Shown here: positions 7,725 to 17,121 of the stretch, in pieces | How positions within the stretch are numbered: the stretch's first letter is position 1 | Layout: the number at the start of each line of letters is the position of its first letter | From: Streptomyces aquilus | Lineage (GTDB): Bacteria > Actinomycetota > Actinomycetes > Streptomycetales > Streptomycetaceae | Direction: 5' to 3' | Length of the DNA stretch: 64,000 bases | Assembly (NCBI RefSeq): GCF_003955715.1 | Contig: NZ_CP034463.1 | Span: 4,836,001-4,900,000, forward strand | Notes under the pieces: model-generated | What the model saw: only the letters and a program-made list of their open reading frames with translations | Told to the model about the DNA's origin: nothing | Database searches by the model: none | Made by a program: the position numbers and the translations under genes

Positions 7725-9950
7725 ATGCTTGGATCAACCCACGGCACCCTCACCACCGACTCCCGCCGGGCCCGGGTCGTCGCCTGCGGCGAGCAGCCCG
7801 GGCCCGCCGTCCACGGCCGGCCCGCCGACGTCGACGACCTCGACGTCAGCGGCCGCCCGCTGTACGGCGACGTCCCCGATCTGGACCGCTTCTTCCGGCC
7901 GGAGTCCGTCGCCGTGATCGGCGCCTCGGACGCCGAGGGCCGGCCCAACACCGGCGTCACCCGGCAGCTCCTCGGCTGGGCCGAGCGCGTCGGGGCCCGG
8001 CTGCACCCGGTGCATCCCAGCCGTCCGGCCGTGTTCGGCATCCCCTGCGTGGCGTCCGTCGCCGAGCTGCCCGAGCAGGTCGACCTCGCCGTCCTGCTGG
8101 TCGCCGACCCGCTGCCGGTGATCGAGGAACTGGCCGAGGCCAAGGTCAAGTTCGCGGTCGTCTTCGCCTCCGGTTTCGCGGAGACCGGCGAGGAGGGCGC
8201 CGCCGCCCAGGACCGGCTGGCCGCCGCCGTACGGCGGTCCGGGATGCGGCTGCTCGGACCGAACACCAACCTCAACGCCTTCGAGCGGTTCCGCGACGAC
8301 CTCGACGGTCCGGCGATCGCCCTCATCACCCAGTCCGGGCACCAGGGACGCCCCGTCTTCGCCCTCCAGGAGCTGGGCATCCGCCTGACCCACTGGGCGC
8401 CGACCGGCAACGAGGCCGACCTGGAGACCGCCGACTTCCTCTCCTGGTTCGCCGAGCAGCCGGACGTCGGTGCCATCGCCTGTTACGTCGAGGGCCTCAA
8501 GGACGGCCGCTCCTTCCTGCTGGCCGCCGACCGGGCCGCCCGCCGCAAGGTGCCGGTGGTCGCGGTCAAGGTGGGCCGCACCGAGACCGGCGCCCGCACC
8601 GCCGCCTCCCACACCGGCAAGCTGACCGGCGCGGACGCGGTGGTGGACGCGGCGATGCGGCAGTACGGCGTGATCCGGGTCGACGGTCTCGACGAACTCC
8701 AGGACACCGCCGCCCTGTTGGCGCGCGCCCGGCCGCCGCGCGCCGACGGGGTCGTCGTCTACTCGATCTCGGGCGGCACGGGCGCCCACTTCGCCGACCT
8801 GGCGACGGAGGCGGGGCTGCGGCTGCCCACGCTGTCCGACACCAAGCAGGCCGAACTGCACCAGTGGATACCGGAGTACCTGACCGTGGCCAACCCGGTC
8901 GACAACGGCGGGCATCCCGTGGGCGACTGGCGCGGCCGGAAGATCATCGACGCGATCCTCGACGACCCGTCGGTCGGGGTGCTGATCTGCCCGGTCACCG
9001 GCCCCTTCCCGCCGCTCAGCGACCGGCTGGTCCAGGACCTGGTGGACGCGGCCGAGGAGACGGACAAGCTGGTCTGCGTGGTGTGGGGCTCGCCGGTCGG
9101 CACCGAACCGGCGTACCGCGAGGTCCTGTTGGGCTCCTCCCGGGTGGCCACCTTCCGCACGGTCGGCAACTGCATCACCGCGGTCCGCGCCTACCTCGAC
9201 CACCACCGCTTCACGGCGAGCTACCGATCCCCCCTGGACGAGGCGCCGCGCACCACTTCCCCCTCCTTCCGCAAGGCGCAGGCCCTGATGCGCCCGGGTC
9301 AGCAGCTGAGCGAGCACGCGGCGAAGCAGCTGCTGCGGGCGTACGGCATCCGCGTGCCGCGCGAGCAGTTGGTGACCAGCGCGGCGGCGGCCGTGCGCGC
9401 GGCGGGCCTGGTGGGCTACCCGGTGGTGATGAAGGCCTCCGGCGCGCAGATCGCTCACAAGACCGAGCTGGGCCTGGTGAAGATCGGGCTCACCTCCGCG
9501 AGCCAGGTCCGCGACGCCTACCGGGAGCTGACCGACATCGCCCGCTACGAGGGCGTCTCCCTGGACGGCGTGCTGGTCTGCCAGATGGTCGAGCGGGGCG
9601 TCGAGATGGTCGTCGGCGTCACCCACGACGAGCTCTTCGGGCCCACGGTGACGGTCGGGCTCGGCGGCGTGCTGGTGGAGGTCCTGCGCGACGCGGCCGT
9701 GCGCGTGCCGCCCTTCACCGAGGAGCAGGCCCTGGACATGCTGGGCGACCTGCGCGGGCGGCCCCTGCTGGACGGGGTGCGGGGGCGGCCGCCGGCCGAT
9801 GTCGACGCGCTCGTCGAGGTGATCCTGCGGGTGCAGCGCATGGCCCTGGAACTCGGGGACGAACTGGCCGAGTTGGACATCAACCCGCTGATGGTCCTGC
9901 CACGGGGGCAGGGCGCGGTGGCGCTGGACGCGCTGGTGGTGTGCCGGTGA
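7725..9950 (+). CDS. NDP-forming acyl-CoA synthetase (acetate--CoA ligase family, ATP-grasp)
   Basis: 741 residues. Domain order: CoA-binding Rossmann domain (from about residue 50, 'SVAVIGASDAEGRPNTG'), a succinyl-CoA-ligase-like domain containing the phosphohistidine loop ASHTGKLTGADAVVDAAM, a second flavodoxin-like segment ('YSISGGTGAHFADLA'), and a C-terminal ATP-grasp_5 domain with 'YPVVMKASGAQIAHKTELG' and 'LAELDINPLMVLPRG'. The reaction is acyl acid + CoA + ATP = acyl-CoA + ADP + Pi, or the reverse. The first ~45 residues are an unusual extension. It overlaps the next gene by 4 bp (GTGA), forming an operon under operator copies 2 and 3. Acyl specificity is unknown. Confidence 0.9.
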   Translation: MLGSTHGTLTTDSRRARVVACGEQPGPAVHGRPADVDDLDVSGRPLYGDVPDLDRFFRPESVAVIGASDAEGRPNTGVTRQLLGWAERVGARLHPVHPSRPAVFGIPCVASVAELPEQVDLAVLLVADPLPVIEELAEAKVKFAVVFASGFAETGEEGAAAQDRLAAAVRRSGMRLLGPNTNLNAFERFRDDLDGPAIALITQSGHQGRPVFALQELGIRLTHWAPTGNEADLETADFLSWFAEQPDVGAIACYVEGLKDGRSFLLAADRAARRKVPVVAVKVGRTETGARTAASHTGKLTGADAVVDAAMRQYGVIRVDGLDELQDTAALLARARPPRADGVVVYSISGGTGAHFADLATEAGLRLPTLSDTKQAELHQWIPEYLTVANPVDNGGHPVGDWRGRKIIDAILDDPSVGVLICPVTGPFPPLSDRLVQDLVDAAEETDKLVCVVWGSPVGTEPAYREVLLGSSRVATFRTVGNCITAVRAYLDHHRFTASYRSPLDEAPRTTSPSFRKAQALMRPGQQLSEHAAKQLLRAYGIRVPREQLVTSAAAAVRAAGLVGYPVVMKASGAQIAHKTELGLVKIGLTSASQVRDAYRELTDIARYEGVSLDGVLVCQMVERGVEMVVGVTHDELFGPTVTVGLGGVLVEVLRDAAVRVPPFTEEQALDMLGDLRGRPLLDGVRGRPPADVDALVEVILRVQRMALELGDELAELDINPLMVLPRGQGAVALDALVVCR

Positions 9951-10735
9951 GCGCCGAGGTGCTGCACACCGTGACGGACCAGGTCGCGTCCCTCACCCTC
10001 AACCGGCCCGAGGCCCTCAACGCCCTCACCCCCGAGGGGCGGGACCTGCTGATCCGGCTGCTGGGCGACGCCTCCGCCGACCCCGGGGTGCGGGCGGTGG
10101 TCATCACCGGGACCGGACGCGGCTTCTGCGCGGGCGCGGACCTGCGGGGCGGCACGGAGTCCGGTGAGCGGGTCGCGGGCGATGTCGCGCGCATGCTCCG
10201 CTCGGGCGCCCAACGCCTGGTCGCCGCGGTCCTCGACTGCGAGAAGCCGGTGATCGCGGCGGTCAACGGCACCGCGGCCGGCATCGGCGCGCATCTCGCG
10301 CTCGCCTGCGACCTCGTACTGGCCGCGGAATCGGCCAAGTTCATCGAGGTGTTCGTACGCCGCGGACTCGTCCCCGACGGCGGCGGCGCGTATCTCCTCC
10401 CCCGCCTGATCGGGCCGCAGCGCGCGAAGGAGCTGATGTTCTTCGGCGACGCGCTCACCGCGGCCGACGCCGAGCGGCTGGGTCTGGTCAACCGGGTCGT
10501 CCCGGAGGGCGAGCTGGCGAAGACCGCCGCGGAGTGGGCCTCCCGTCTCGCCGCCGGTCCGACCCGCGCCCTCGCCCTCACCAAGCAGCTCGTCAACGCC
10601 TCCCTCGACACCGACCGCGCCACCGCGTTCGCCGCGGAGGCCGCCGCGCAGGAGATCAACATGACGACCGCGGACGCGCGGGAGGGGGTGGCGAGCTTCG
10701 TGGAGCGGCGCGGCGCGGAGTTCAAGGGGCGCTGA
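9947..10735 (+). CDS. Enoyl-CoA hydratase/isomerase
   Basis: 262 residues, GTG start in a 4-bp overlap with the synthetase gene, so translation is coupled. Crotonase signatures: 'SLTLNRPEALNALTPEG', the oxyanion-hole segment 'GRGFCAGADLRGG', and the active-site helix 'NGTAAGIGAHLALACDLVLA'. In hydratases a Glu pair follows in the helix; here 'ESAKFIEVFVRRGLVPDGGG' carries one acidic residue in the region, so PaaG/FCB2-like isomerase or ring-hydrating roles are also possible. With its operon partner it should take an activated acid through one beta-oxidation-like step. Confidence 0.9.
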   Translation: MSAEVLHTVTDQVASLTLNRPEALNALTPEGRDLLIRLLGDASADPGVRAVVITGTGRGFCAGADLRGGTESGERVAGDVARMLRSGAQRLVAAVLDCEKPVIAAVNGTAAGIGAHLALACDLVLAAESAKFIEVFVRRGLVPDGGGAYLLPRLIGPQRAKELMFFGDALTAADAERLGLVNRVVPEGELAKTAAEWASRLAAGPTRALALTKQLVNASLDTDRATAFAAEAAAQEINMTTADAREGVASFVERRGAEFKGR

Positions 10736-10741
10736 CCGGCG

Positions 10742-11683
10742 TCACTTCTTCTTGAGGATCCGCAGGTCACCCGCGTCCGGGTCGCCGAACAGCACGAACA
10801 GCTCGGGCGCGTCCGCCGTGCCGCCGATCGTCCAGTACGTCTGCTCACCGCAGCCGCCGTCGAGCCGTACGACGACCCCGTCCCGTTCCTCCGGCCCCTC
10901 CCCGGCGTAGGCGTCGTCGCGGCCGTCCCGGTCGACGGTCCAGGTACCGGTGCCGGTGCAGCGGACGGCATCCCAGCCGTCGGGGTCCTGGAGCGGGAGG
11001 TCGGTGAACTCGACCCGGCCGCCCGCACGCAGGTCCAGGACCGCGCCGCCGTCGCCGTGCCAGGCTCCGGTGAGCTGGGCGGTGGAGAGCGTCGGGGGCT
11101 CGTAGTCCTTGAGCAGTCCGGCGAAGGTGGCGGCGATCGCGCCGCCGATGATCAGCACGCACAGCCCGAAGGTGGCGACCGTCGAGCGGAGCCAGGCGCC
11201 GAAGAACCCCCAGGAGCGCCCGTTGATCCGGGCGCGGCGGCGGGCGTGGGCGACGGCCAGGAGCGGGAGGAGTCCGAAGGCGGCGAGCATTCCGGCCGCG
11301 GCCGCCAACGCCGGCACGGACGCGGACCACCCGCCCAGCACGAGCACCCAGAAGACGCTCACCAGCACCACGACCCCGAACTGCCACAGCCACTCCGGCC
11401 CGCGCGTCCGACGCGCGGCCAGGCGCGCGAGGACGAGCGCCGGCATGGTGAACAGGACCGCGTACAGGGTCGCCAGGAACGGCAGCACGACGAGCACCGC
11501 CAGGAAGAAGAACCCGGCGAGCGCGCCGCCGAGGCCGCTGCCGTAGTCGTCGTCGTTGACGGTCGTCAGCCACGCGAGCACCCAGAGCACCGGCACCTGA
11601 AGCGCGGCCGTCGCCGCCGCGGTGTGCAGCTCGGACCACTTCCAGGCGTCCGCGAGCTGCCGTCTTGTCTCTCCCCACCCCAT
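10742..11683 (-). CDS. Membrane protein with C-terminal lipocalin-like domain, unknown function
   Basis: 313 residues, convergent with the hydratase gene (6-bp gap). Four or five hydrophobic segments occupy residues ~25-195 ('VPVLWVLAWLTTV', 'LAGFFFLAVLVVLPFLATLYAVLF', 'FGVVVLVSVFWVLVLGGW', 'FGLCVLIIGGAIAATFAGLL'). An extracytoplasmic domain of ~110 residues follows. It begins LTGAWHGDGGAVLDL and has paired Cys residues, resembling the small 'lipocalin-like/META' beta-barrels seen in Streptomyces surface proteins. No enzyme motif is visible, and I cannot assign a role. Confidence 0.75.
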   Translation of the reverse strand: MGWGETRRQLADAWKWSELHTAAATAALQVPVLWVLAWLTTVNDDDYGSGLGGALAGFFFLAVLVVLPFLATLYAVLFTMPALVLARLAARRTRGPEWLWQFGVVVLVSVFWVLVLGGWSASVPALAAAAGMLAAFGLLPLLAVAHARRRARINGRSWGFFGAWLRSTVATFGLCVLIIGGAIAATFAGLLKDYEPPTLSTAQLTGAWHGDGGAVLDLRAGGRVEFTDLPLQDPDGWDAVRCTGTGTWTVDRDGRDDAYAGEGPEERDGVVVRLDGGCGEQTYWTIGGTADAPELFVLFGDPDAGDLRILKKK

Positions 11684-11733
11684 GCACGCAGGGTACGAAG
11701 CGCCTTCGGCCGCCTCTCACCGCCCCTTCCTAT

Positions 11734-11748
11734 CTGACGCTCCGTCAG
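11734..11748. promoter_or_regulatory. Palindromic operator, copy 4
   Basis: CTGACG-CTC-CGTCAG, perfect 6-bp arms, with TAT on the left as in copies 1 and 5. It lies 16 bp before the flavin reductase ATG (11765), so it would overlap the RNA polymerase site or the transcription start. Confidence 0.7.
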
Positions 11749-11764
11749 CTTCAATGGAGGGGTG

Positions 11765-12394
11765 ATGGGACAAGCAGGCACGGCCGAGGCCGCCGTCCGC
11801 TATCTGCGGTCCGGTAAAGCGGCGGCGGGGCGATCCACAGCGCGCGAAGGCTCCACCGCCCCCCTCGACCCGCTGCCCCGCCCCGACCTGCGCTGTGTCG
11901 GCGAGGACGAGCGGGCGCCGGTCGGGCAGGGCGAGTTCCGGCGGGTGCTGGGGAGCTTCGCGACGGGCGTGGCCGTGGTCACGGCACCCGCCGCCGACGG
12001 CGAGTCGGGCCCCGCCGGCTTCGCCTGCCAGTCCTTCTCCTCCCTCTCCCTCGACCCGCCCCTGGTCACGTTCATGGTGGGCCGTACGTCGACGACCTGG
12101 CCGCGCATCGCCCGCGCCGGCGTCTTCTGCGTCAACGTCCTCGCCGCCCACCAGGGCGCCCTGTGCCGCGGCTTCGCGGTCAGTGGCGCGGACAAGTTCG
12201 CGGGCGTGACCTACGACGCGGCGCCCTGCTCGGGCTCCCCGCGCCTCGCGGACACGCTGGCATGGGTCGACTGCACGATCCACGCCGTGCACACGGGCGG
12301 CGACCATCTGATCGTGGTCGGCCGGGTGAACGCACTGGGCACGGGCGACGAGGACGCGGCGCCGTTGCTGTTCCACAAGGGGCGGTTCCTCTAG
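11765..12394 (+). CDS. Flavin reductase domain protein (two-component monooxygenase partner)
   Basis: 209 residues from ATG 11765 (GGAGG at 11756-11760; the GTG at 11762 is too close to it). Residues ~60-205 form the FMN-binding split barrel of the HpaC/DIM6 family: 'RVLGSFATGVAVVTA' at the start, 'FACQSFSSLSLDPPLVTFMV' and 'RAGVFCVNVLAAHQ'. It should reduce FMN or FAD with NAD(P)H for a separate oxygenase. The first 50 residues are an extra disordered arm. The operator placed directly before it ties it to the acyl-CoA genes, but its oxygenase is not adjacent. Confidence 0.85.
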   Translation: MGQAGTAEAAVRYLRSGKAAAGRSTAREGSTAPLDPLPRPDLRCVGEDERAPVGQGEFRRVLGSFATGVAVVTAPAADGESGPAGFACQSFSSLSLDPPLVTFMVGRTSTTWPRIARAGVFCVNVLAAHQGALCRGFAVSGADKFAGVTYDAAPCSGSPRLADTLAWVDCTIHAVHTGGDHLIVVGRVNALGTGDEDAAPLLFHKGRFL

Positions 12395-12402
12395 CCCGTG
12401 GC

Positions 12403-13728
12403 TCAGGCCACCGCCGCCACCGACGGCAGCGGCGTCTGCTTCCGCCGGATCACCAGCGCCATCAGCGCCGCCGCCGCGCACAGCGCCCCGGAGAAGTACC
12501 AGACCATGTCGTACGACCCGAACACGTCCCGCGCCACACCGCCGAGGAAGGCCACCAGCGCCGCCCCGACCTGGTGCGAGGCGAGCACCCAGCCGAAGAC
12601 GATCGCGCTGTCCTCGCCGTACTGCTCCCGGCACAGCGCCACCGTCGGCGGCACCGTGGCGACCCAGTCGAGGCCGTAGAAGACGATGAAGAACAGCATG
12701 GGCGGGTGGACGCTCGGCGCCAGCAGCATCGGCAGGAACAGCAGTGAGACGCCGCGCAGCGCGTAGTACATCGCGAGCAGCCGGCGGGCGTCGTAGCGGT
12801 CGGTGAACCAGCCGGAGGCGATCGTGCCGACGACGTCGAAGACACCGATGACCGCGAGCAGCGAGGCCGCCGCCTGGACCGGCATGTGCGCGTCGTGGGC
12901 GGCGGGCACGAAGTGGGTCTGGATCAGGCCGTTGGTGGAGGCGCCGCAGATCGCGAAGGTCCCGGCGAGCAGCCAGAAGGGGCCGGTGCGGGCGGCCTTG
13001 AAGAGGACGCCCACGGCACGCCGCGCGGCGCCCGGCACCGGCTCCGGCTTGGGCACGAACTCCTCGGCGCCGTACGGCTTCAGGCCCACGTCGGCCGGGT
13101 GGTCGCGCAGCAGCAGCCACACGAAGGGGACGACCGCGAGGGCGGCGAGGGCGACGGTGACGGCGGCCGGGCGCCAGTCGTGCTTCTCCACCATCCAGGA
13201 CAGCACCGGCAGGAAGATCAGCTGGCCGGAGGCGGAGGCGGCGGTCAGGATGCCGGTGACCAGGCCGCGCCGCTCGGTGAACCAGCGGTTGGTGACGGTC
13301 GCCGCGAAGGCCAGGGCCATCGACCCGGACCCCAGCCCGACCAGCAGACCCCAGCACAGCATCAGCTGCCAGGCCGCCGTCATCCACACGGTCAGCCCGG
13401 ACCCGACCGCGATCACGGTCAGCGCGACGGCGACGACCCGGCGGATGCCGAAACGGTCCATCAGCGCGGCGGCGAAGGGGGCGGTGAGCCCGTACAGGGC
13501 GAGGTTGATCGAGACCGCCGCGCTGATCGTGCCGCGCGACCAGCCGAAGTCCTGGTGCAGCGGGTCGATGAGCAGCCCGGGCAGGGACCGGAAGGCGGCC
13601 GCGCCGATGATCGTCACGAAGGTGACGGCGGCGACGAACCACGCCCGGTGGATGCGCGGCTTCCGGGGGCTCGGGGTCTCCTGTACGGCGGTTGCGGCCG
13701 GGGTCGTCTGAGTCACGCCCTTGAGCAT
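12403..13728 (-). CDS. MFS transporter (monocarboxylate/oxalate:formate antiporter-like)
   Basis: 441 residues from ATG 13728; an ATG at 13749 is an alternative. Twelve hydrophobic segments are discernible with the MFS loop 2-3 signature 'ALMDRFGIRRVVAVALTV' and its counterpart after TM8 'GWFTDRYDARRLLAMYY'. The N-terminal 'GLLIDPLHQDFGWSRGTISAAVSIN' with the FGWSR sequence is typical of OFA/monocarboxylate-type carriers. A role in uptake or export of an organic acid fits the neighbouring catabolic genes but is inference. It is convergent with the flavin reductase (8-bp gap) and divergent from the GlxA-type regulator, which may control it. Confidence 0.85.
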   Translation of the reverse strand: MLKGVTQTTPAATAVQETPSPRKPRIHRAWFVAAVTFVTIIGAAAFRSLPGLLIDPLHQDFGWSRGTISAAVSINLALYGLTAPFAAALMDRFGIRRVVAVALTVIAVGSGLTVWMTAAWQLMLCWGLLVGLGSGSMALAFAATVTNRWFTERRGLVTGILTAASASGQLIFLPVLSWMVEKHDWRPAAVTVALAALAVVPFVWLLLRDHPADVGLKPYGAEEFVPKPEPVPGAARRAVGVLFKAARTGPFWLLAGTFAICGASTNGLIQTHFVPAAHDAHMPVQAAASLLAVIGVFDVVGTIASGWFTDRYDARRLLAMYYALRGVSLLFLPMLLAPSVHPPMLFFIVFYGLDWVATVPPTVALCREQYGEDSAIVFGWVLASHQVGAALVAFLGGVARDVFGSYDMVWYFSGALCAAAALMALVIRRKQTPLPSVAAVA

Positions 13729-13787
13729 CGCGGCCGGATCCCGCCGCATCGAGTGGCCCGAAGGACAGTATTCGTTAGGATCGGGCC

Positions 13788-14819
13788 ATGAGTAGTGAAC
13801 CGAGCAGCCGGCCGGGGTTCCGTCCGCACCGCGTCGTCGTCCTCGCCATGGACGGCCTGCTCCCCTTCGAGCTGGGCATCCCGCACCGCATCTTCGGCCG
13901 CCCCAGGGACGCCGAGGGGCGGCCGCTGTACGAGGTCGTCACCTGCTCGGTCCGGCCACCGGGCCCGGTCAGCACGGACTCCGACTTCGACGTCCTGGTG
14001 CCGAACGGCCCGGAGATCCTGGCCACCGCCGACACCGTGATCGTCCCCGCCTCCTACGAGTTCGGCCCGGTCTACGACGAGGGCGTCCTCACCCCCGAAC
14101 TGGCCGCCGCGCTCGCCCACATCCGCCCCGGCACCCGGCTCGCCTCCATCTGCACGGGCGTCTACGTCCTCGCCGCCGCCGGCTATCTCGACGGCCGCCC
14201 GGCCACCACGCACTGGATCGACGCCGAGCGCCTCCAACGGCTCTTCCCGAAGATCAAGGTCGACCCGGACGTCCTGTACGTCGACGACGGGGACGTCCTG
14301 ACCTCCGCCGGCGTCGCCGCCGGGGTCGACCTGTGCCTGCACATACTGCGCCGCGACCACGGCACCGCGGTCGCCAACGCCGTGGCCCGCCGCACCGTCG
14401 TACCGCCGCACCGCGAGGGCGGGCAGGCGCAGTACATCCAGCGTCCGGTGCCCGAGCCGCAGCTGGCCACCACGACCGCGGCCCGCGCCTGGGCCCTCGC
14501 CCGGCTGCACGAGCCGATCCAGCTGCGGGACATGGCCGAGCAGGAGTCGATGTCCGTACGGACCTTCACGCGCCGCTTCCGCGAGGAGGTCGGCGTCAGC
14601 CCCGGCCAGTGGCTCACCCAGCAGCGGGTGGAGCGCGCCCGGCAGCTGCTGGAGTCCTCCGACCTGTCCGTGGACCAGGTGGCCCGGGACGCCGGTTTCG
14701 GCACGGCGCAGTCGATGCGGCAGCACCTCCAGGCGGCGCTAGGCGTCACCCCGACGAGCTACCGGCGCACCTTCCGCGCGGGCGCCGAGGCGGGCGCCGC
14801 TGCCGGCGGCCGCATGTGA
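13788..14819 (+). CDS. GlxA-family transcriptional regulator (DJ-1/PfpI + AraC HTH)
   Basis: 343 residues. The N-terminal half is a DJ-1/PfpI domain ('RVVVLAMDGLLPFELGIPHR' ... 'RLASICTGVYVLAAAGYLDG'), with the Cys of 'SICTG' at the nucleophile-elbow position. Residues ~230-320 are an AraC double helix-turn-helix: 'IQLRDMAEQESMSVRTFTRRF' and 'VDQVARDAGFGTAQSMRQHL'. Such proteins activate genes for small-metabolite use. The 5' end is only 59 bp from the divergent MFS start, so joint control is likely. The 3' end overlaps the convergent MFS gene by 81 bp. Confidence 0.9.
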   Translation: MSSEPSSRPGFRPHRVVVLAMDGLLPFELGIPHRIFGRPRDAEGRPLYEVVTCSVRPPGPVSTDSDFDVLVPNGPEILATADTVIVPASYEFGPVYDEGVLTPELAAALAHIRPGTRLASICTGVYVLAAAGYLDGRPATTHWIDAERLQRLFPKIKVDPDVLYVDDGDVLTSAGVAAGVDLCLHILRRDHGTAVANAVARRTVVPPHREGGQAQYIQRPVPEPQLATTTAARAWALARLHEPIQLRDMAEQESMSVRTFTRRFREEVGVSPGQWLTQQRVERARQLLESSDLSVDQVARDAGFGTAQSMRQHLQAALGVTPTSYRRTFRAGAEAGAAAGGRM

Positions 14820-15995
14820 CTCTTCCGCCCGCCCCTCGCCGCGGGCCTCTCCCCACCAGCCGAGCGCGGTGAGCAGGAGCCCCAGGGCCACGCCCGCCAG
14901 GATCGCCGTGGACGGGGCCACGACCCGGAGCAGCCCACCGGCGAGGGACCCGGTCGCCGCGTAACCCGCCCCCGCCGCCGCGTACATCACCGAGTACCCG
15001 GCGGCCGCGGCACCCGGCGGGACGGCCTCCCGCAGGGACAGGTTGCGCGTGATCAGCGCACCCGACTGGAGCGTGCCCGCGAGCGCCAGGGCGACCGCGA
15101 TCCCGGCCGCGCCCGGTATCAGCGCGGCGAGGGCCACGAACGCCGACATGCCACTCATCAGCACCACACTGCGGGTGCGCAGCCGCCCCGGCCACGCCCG
15201 CAGCCCGTACAGGAACGCGCCCAGTCCCGCCGCCACGGCCATGCCGGCCAGCATCGGGCCGGTCCAGCCGACGCCGATGCCGCGCTGTTCCAGGAGGGCG
15301 GGCAGGGTGAGCTCGGCGAGGCCCAGCAGGGTGAGGCTGGCCGCGCCCGTGACGTACACCGGCCACGCACGTATCAGCACCCGGAAGGCCGAAGACGCGC
15401 CGCCCGCCCCCTGGTGCGTCTCCTCGTCCCAGCGGGCGGGAAGCAGCCACAGCCCCGCGACCGACGCCGCCATCAGCGCGGCGGCGAGGAGCAGCGGGGC
15501 GCGGGGCGCGGCGCCGAGGGCGAGTCCGGCGACCGCCACCGGCGACACGGCCCACACCCCGGACATCAGCATCGACTCGGTGGACAGCGCCTGCGCCACG
15601 GCGCGTTCCGGAACCAGCGAGGTCAGCAGCGTCCGCAAGCCGCCGGTGACCGCCCCCGGCGTGAACCCGGCCACGAAGGCGCACACCCCCAGCACCCCGC
15701 TCGGCGCACCGGGCCACACCCCCAGCGCCGCGAACCCCACCGCCCCGCCCGAGAGCCCGACGGCCAGATGCCGGCGCCCGCGCGCGGGATCCAGCCGCAT
15801 CCCGAGCACCGGTGCGCCGATGATCTCGCCGATCACATAGGCCGCCGCGAGCGCCGCCCCCAGCGTGTACCCACCGGGCCGCTCCCGCACCAGGAAGACC
15901 AGCGCCAACGGGGCCATCGCGACCGGCATACGGGCGCCGACGGCCGTACCGGCCCAGATCAGCACCGACTTGGAGACGACGTCGCGGTAGGTCAT
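14739..15995 (-). CDS. MFS transporter
   Basis: 418 residues from ATG 15995 (MTYRDVVSKS; the longer frame to 16028 adds 11 residues). It has about 12 hydrophobic segments with many small residues, and a loop 'GMRLDPARGRRHLAVG' that corresponds to the MFS A-motif, but motif conservation is weak. Efflux of an unknown compound is the likeliest role. The last ~27 codons overlap the convergent regulator gene at 14739-14819; this tail (EESHAAAGSGARLG...) is hydrophilic and probably dispensable. It has no evident operon partner. Confidence 0.8.
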   Translation of the reverse strand: MTYRDVVSKSVLIWAGTAVGARMPVAMAPLALVFLVRERPGGYTLGAALAAAYVIGEIIGAPVLGMRLDPARGRRHLAVGLSGGAVGFAALGVWPGAPSGVLGVCAFVAGFTPGAVTGGLRTLLTSLVPERAVAQALSTESMLMSGVWAVSPVAVAGLALGAAPRAPLLLAAALMAASVAGLWLLPARWDEETHQGAGGASSAFRVLIRAWPVYVTGAASLTLLGLAELTLPALLEQRGIGVGWTGPMLAGMAVAAGLGAFLYGLRAWPGRLRTRSVVLMSGMSAFVALAALIPGAAGIAVALALAGTLQSGALITRNLSLREAVPPGAAAAGYSVMYAAAGAGYAATGSLAGGLLRVVAPSTAILAGVALGLLLTALGWWGEARGEGRAEESHAAAGSGARLGARAEGAPVARRGDA

Positions 15996-16071
15996 GCGAA
16001 CGACCGTAGGCGTCGCCACCGACAACACGGCAGCGATTTTCCGGGCCTGTGGAAAACCCCGCCGCAGCCCC

Positions 16072-17121
16072 TCAGAAGGTCAGCACCCCGCGAGCCACCT
16101 TCCCCGCCTCCGCGTCCGCCACGGCCCGCTCGAACTCCTCCACGGGATACGTCTGCGTCACCAACTCGTCGAGCAGCAGCCGCCCCTCCCGGTACAGCTC
16201 GGTGTACAGCGGGATGTCCCGCTGCGGCCGCGAGGAGCCGTAACGGCAGCCCAGGATCGACTTGTCCAGGAACATGGACGCCACGACGAAGGACGCCTCC
16301 GCCCCGGCCGGCGGCGTCCCGAGCAGCACCGCCTGACCGTGCCGGTCCAGCAGATCGACGGCCTGCCTGACGAGTTCCACGCGCCCGACGCACTCGAAGA
16401 CGTGGTCGGCCCCCGTCGGCAGCAGCTCCCGCACGCCCTCGGTCGACGTCAGGAAGTCGGTCGCCCCGAACTGCCGGGCCACCGCCTCCTTGGCCGGATT
16501 GGCGTCCACGGCGACGATCCGCAGCGCCCCCGCGATCCGGGCCCCCTGGAGGACGTTGAGCCCGATGCCCCCGGTACCGATCACGACCACGCTGTCCCCC
16601 CGGTCCACCTTGGCCCGGTTGAGCACGGCCCCCACCCCGGTCAGCACCCCGCACCCGATGAGCGCGGCCGAGGACAGCGGAATGTCCTTCGGGATCCGCA
16701 CCGCCTGCACGGCCTTCACCACGGTCCGCTCGGCGAACGCCGAGTTGGCGGCGAACTGGAACACCGGCCGCCCACCCCGCGCGAACGGCTGCCCCGGCCG
16801 CCCGATGGCCTGACGGCACATGGTGGGCCGCCCCCGGTCGCACTCCGCGCAGGTCCCGCAGTTGGCGAGAGTGGACAGCGCGACGTGATCACCGGCCGCG
16901 ACATGGGTCACGCCCGCCCCCACGGCCGCCACCACGCCCGCCCCTTCGTGCCCCAGCACCACCGGCACCGGGAACGGGATGGTCCCGTCCACCACGGACA
17001 GATCGCTGTGGCACAGCCCGGCGGCCGCGATGGCGACGGCCACCTCCCCGGGCCCCGGTTCCCGCACCTCCAGGTCGGCCACGACCTCGACCCGCTTCCC
17101 GTCGAACAGGACACCGCGCAT
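16072..17121 (-). CDS. Zinc-dependent alcohol dehydrogenase (MDR superfamily)
   Basis: 349 residues. Catalytic zinc ligands lie in 'GLCHSDLSVVDG' (Cys, His) and 'GHEGAGVVAAVG' (His-Glu); the four-Cys structural zinc lobe is CGTCAECDRGRPTMC. The NAD-binding motif is VVIGTGGIGLNVLQGARIAG. It oxidises an alcohol to an aldehyde or ketone. The ATG overlaps the acyl-CoA dehydrogenase stop (TGATG), making it the last gene of the SDR - acyl-CoA dehydrogenase - alcohol dehydrogenase operon, which reads leftward from the operator at 19343. The longer open frame upstream is the shadow of the dehydrogenase gene. Confidence 0.92.
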   Translation of the reverse strand: MRGVLFDGKRVEVVADLEVREPGPGEVAVAIAAAGLCHSDLSVVDGTIPFPVPVVLGHEGAGVVAAVGAGVTHVAAGDHVALSTLANCGTCAECDRGRPTMCRQAIGRPGQPFARGGRPVFQFAANSAFAERTVVKAVQAVRIPKDIPLSSAALIGCGVLTGVGAVLNRAKVDRGDSVVVIGTGGIGLNVLQGARIAGALRIVAVDANPAKEAVARQFGATDFLTSTEGVRELLPTGADHVFECVGRVELVRQAVDLLDRHGQAVLLGTPPAGAEASFVVASMFLDKSILGCRYGSSRPQRDIPLYTELYREGRLLLDELVTQTYPVEEFERAVADAEAGKVARGVLTF

